Shown here: one piece after another, positions 61,940 to 64,000 of the stretch
Layout of the letters: the number at the start of each line of letters is the position of its first letter
Numbering within the stretch: the stretch's first letter is position 1
Source of the DNA: Microbacterium sp. zg-B96
GTDB lineage: Bacteria > Actinomycetota > Actinomycetes > Actinomycetales > Microbacteriaceae
Reading direction: 5' to 3'
Length of the DNA stretch: 64,000 bases
NCBI RefSeq assembly: GCF_030246865.1
Contig: NZ_CP126738.1
Span: forward strand, 3,038,001 to 3,102,000
Position numbers and translations under genes: made by a program
Notes under the pieces: model-generated
What the model was told of the DNA's origin: nothing
Databases searched by the model: none
What the model saw: only the letters and a program-made list of their open reading frames with translations

Positions 61940-63685
61940 CTACCGCCCGCTGACCGTGCCGAACAGCCGCGCGATCGGCGCGACCACGAGCGGCCTCGCG
62001 GCGATCCACCCGATCGCGATCGCCACGACCGAGGCGATGAAGATCCAGAACCCGGTCCAGTTGTCCGCATAAGCGGTGGGGTCGACCGACCCCTGCGCGG
62101 CGTACATGTGGTTGAGGTTGCGCAGCGCCCCGGTGGCGAACACCAGCGCGACGTGCACGATGATGAACGCGACGAAGTAGAGCATCACCGGGAAGTGCAG
62201 CGCGCGCGCCCACTCCACGGGGTAGGCCTGGTTGAGCCGCGCGTTGTTCTTCGGCCACATGCCGCTCATGCGGTAGCCGGTGATGGCGGCCAGCGGCGCG
62301 GCGATGAACACCGTCGTGAAGTAGGCCAGCTGCTGCAGCCCGTTGTAGTTGACCCAGCCGTTCTCGGTGGGCCAGTCCAGCGAGACGTACTGGAGCGCCG
62401 CCGACAGTGCGTTGGGGAGGACCTCCCAGCTGGTGGGGACGATACGCATCCACTGCCCGGTGGTGAACAGCAGCACCAGGAACACGAGGCCGTTGACCAT
62501 CCACAGCACGTCGAGGGCCTGGTGCAGCCAGATGGTGAGGCTGGTCTTGCCCTTCTTGTCGCCCCGCGGCGTCCAGAACACCGTCGGCCGCTTCTCGGTG
62601 CGGATCTGCAGGCCGGTGCGGATGATCAGCACCATGAAGAACGCGTTGAAGAAGTGCTGCCACCCGAGCCACGCCGGGAAGCCGACAGGCGCCCCCTCGG
62701 GCAGATGGTACTCGCCGGGGTAGGTGACGAGGAAGTCCTGCATGAACTCGAGGCTGAGGAACCAGCGCACGAAGAACACCGCGAGGGCTGCCGCCACCAG
62801 CAGGCCACCGCCGCCGACGACCACGATTCCCGCCCACTGCGTGCGGGTGAACGCACCGATGCGCGTGGGCTCCGGCTTCGGCGCCGGGCGGACAGATGCC
62901 GCCGCTCCCGGCCACACGGTGCGGGGCACCGTGAGCGGCGGGCGCGGGCCGGTGGGGGACGCGGGGGCGTGTGCTGTGGTTGCGGTTGCGGTTGCGGGCG
63001 CGGTAGCGGTAGTTGCGGCCGCCGCCACGAGAGCGCTATCCGTCACCGGTGCGGCATCCGTCACGGGCGCGGTATCCGTCACGGGCGCGGCATCCGTCGC
63101 GATAGGCCGCGCGACTCCCGCCGGCGGCCAGGGCTCGCCACCCGCGACGCGAGGCAGTCCGCGCCTCAGCGCGACACCGTCCCCGGCATCCGCGGCGACC
63201 GTCGCTGGCACGGACTGCGGGGGCTGCGCGGGCTGCTCGGGTGTCACGTCCGCACGCTCTGCGGCAGAAACACCCGCCATAACCGACACCGGAGCGGCTG
63301 CGGGAGCCGCGGTAGCGGGAGCCGCGGCAGCGCCCGCGGGGGGCCAGGGCTCGCCACCGGGCACCCGCGGCAGGCCGCGCCGCAGCGCGCGCCCGGCCGA
63401 CGCCGGTTCGGGTGTCACTTCGTGTCGCTCCGCGGGCGCCGAAGCGGCAGCGACTGCCACCTGAGCGTCGCTTGTCGACGCGGGCGCCGGTTCAGGTGTC
63501 ACTTCGTGTCGCTCCGCGGGCGCGGGGGCGGCAGCAACTGCCACTTCAGCGGCGGGCGCGGCCGGGGCGGGCGCGGCGACACCGACGGGCGCGGCACCGG
63601 CGGCAGCGGCACCGGCGGCAGGCCACGGCTCACCGCCGGCCACCCGCGGCAGGCCCCGGCGCACGGTTCGCCCGTATGTCGCCAT
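61940..63685 (-). CDS. Cytochrome b/b561-like membrane protein with RRGLPRV repeats
   Basis: A 581-residue protein. Residues 1-270 are Ala/Pro-rich and low complexity, with three copies of RRGLPRVxGGEPWP (about 9-22, 102-115 and 174-187), two ERHEVTPEP units and APVTD repeats. Residues about 280-575 form a membrane domain with about five helices and candidate heme ligands: His in [38 protein letters not shown] and [11 protein letters not shown], giving a diheme b-type cytochrome. It starts 6 bp after the etfA stop, suggesting electron transfer between ETF and the quinone pool. The role is an inference. Confidence 0.85.
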   Translation of the reverse strand: MATYGRTVRRGLPRVAGGEPWPAAGAAAAGAAPVGVAAPAPAAPAAEVAVAAAPAPAERHEVTPEPAPASTSDAQVAVAAASAPAERHEVTPEPASAGRALRRGLPRVPGGEPWPPAGAAAAPATAAPAAAPVSVMAGVSAAERADVTPEQPAQPPQSVPATVAADAGDGVALRRGLPRVAGGEPWPPAGVARPIATDAAPVTDTAPVTDAAPVTDSALVAAAATTATAPATATATTAHAPASPTGPRPPLTVPRTVWPGAAASVRPAPKPEPTRIGAFTRTQWAGIVVVGGGGLLVAAALAVFFVRWFLSLEFMQDFLVTYPGEYHLPEGAPVGFPAWLGWQHFFNAFFMVLIIRTGLQIRTEKRPTVFWTPRGDKKGKTSLTIWLHQALDVLWMVNGLVFLVLLFTTGQWMRIVPTSWEVLPNALSAALQYVSLDWPTENGWVNYNGLQQLAYFTTVFIAAPLAAITGYRMSGMWPKNNARLNQAYPVEWARALHFPVMLYFVAFIIVHVALVFATGALRNLNHMYAAQGSVDPTAYADNWTGFWIFIASVVAIAIGWIAARPLVVAPIARLFGTVSGR

Positions 63686-63691
63686 CGCGCG

Positions 63692-64000
63692 CTACGCCTT
63701 CTTCGACTCGAGGGCCGCGATCAGCTGCGGCACGATCTGGAAGAGATCGCCCACCACGCCGAAGTCGGCGATCTCGAAGATCGGGGCGTCCGCGTCCTTG
63801 TTGATCGCGACGATCGTCTTCGCGGTCTGCATTCCCGCCTTGTGCTGGATCGCCCCGGAGATGCCGAGAGCGACATACAACTGCGGGGACACCGACACAC
63901 CGGTCTGCCCCACCTGGTACGAGTACGGCACGTAGCCGGCATCCACTGCGGCGCGCGACGCGCCGATCGCGGCGCCCAGCGTGTCGGCGAGCTGCTCGAC
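63692..64000 (-). CDS. etfA: Electron transfer flavoprotein alpha subunit, C-terminal part (truncated by window end)
   Basis: The last 102 codons of an ETF alpha subunit. [20 protein letters not shown] is followed by [77 protein letters not shown]. The [19 protein letters not shown] and NKD segments contact FAD in the family. It accepts electrons from acyl-CoA dehydrogenases. It heads the visible part of the operon with cytochrome b, MBL hydrolase, acyl-CoA dehydrogenase and hydratase; etfB presumably lies just beyond the window. Confidence 0.95.
   Translation of the reverse strand, partial: VEQLADTLGAAIGASRAAVDAGYVPYSYQVGQTGVSVSPQLYVALGISGAIQHKAGMQTAKTIVAINKDADAPIFEIADFGVVGDLFQIVPQLIAALESKKA

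Overview
The window is about 70% GC, densely packed and uninterrupted by mobile genes. Start codons are often GTG, many operons join by 4-base GTGA/ATGA overlaps, and the heptamer GGATGCC/GGCATCC recurs constantly. With the gene content (F420 ligase, DUF222 HNH protein, ATP-grasp/alpha-E/transglutaminase trio, actinobacterial PutA) this points to an actinobacterium of the Microbacteriaceae, probably Microbacterium or a close relative. The genus is an inference.

Region 1 (1-25.1 kb) is a CoA-thioester catabolic block. It encodes an acyl-CoA synthetase (cut by the window start), a luciferase-like flavin monooxygenase, an alpha/beta hydrolase, six acyl-CoA dehydrogenases (two as alpha/beta-type pairs), four crotonases of which at least three have altered catalytic positions, a MaoC hydratase, a thiolase, an HSD10-type SDR, two CoA-transferases, an HMG-CoA-lyase family protein, a nitronate monooxygenase-like protein, an Fbp-type ABC uptake system and a GntR/FCD regulator. 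AT-rich intergenic regions share a TCAAgTATA / GTAAAGATT-like motif, so the block may be one regulon. My reading is catabolism of a cyclic or branched carboxylic acid or ketone: monooxygenation, ring opening, CoA activation, beta-oxidation, and a terminal HMG-CoA-lyase-type cleavage.

Region 2 (25.1-35.2 kb) is a rhamnoside module: LacI regulator, sugar ABC transporter (binding protein and two permeases, no ATPase) and two overlapping GH78 alpha-L-rhamnosidase-type genes, divergently transcribed with a perfect TGAAGCGATTCA operator just downstream of each promoter. It is bordered by three arrays (15 copies) of a 20-bp repeat that supply stop codons or C-terminal tails to adjacent genes. A 3' remnant of a RhaS-like rhamnose-binding protein lies at the right edge.

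Region 3 (35.2-49.9 kb): transglutaminase/alpha-E/ATP-grasp operon; arginine-ornithine-proline catabolism (ddaH, rocD, putA); an MDR oxidoreductase/XRE regulator/membrane protein operon with a clear double operator; a class II glutamine amidotransferase; a thioesterase; a DUF222-HNH protein.

Region 4 (50-64 kb): GNAT and CofE; PadR/DUF1048/ABC-2 transporter operon; fadA and fadB (the latter apparently lacking about 28 residues of its dehydrogenase domain); a GT2 glycosyltransferase; an alpha/beta hydrolase; and an operon etfA - diheme-type cytochrome b - MBL hydrolase - acyl-CoA dehydrogenase - enoyl-CoA hydratase, which suggests a route for acyl-CoA dehydrogenase electrons to the membrane.

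No tRNA, rRNA, CRISPR array, transposase, integrase or replication origin was recognised.
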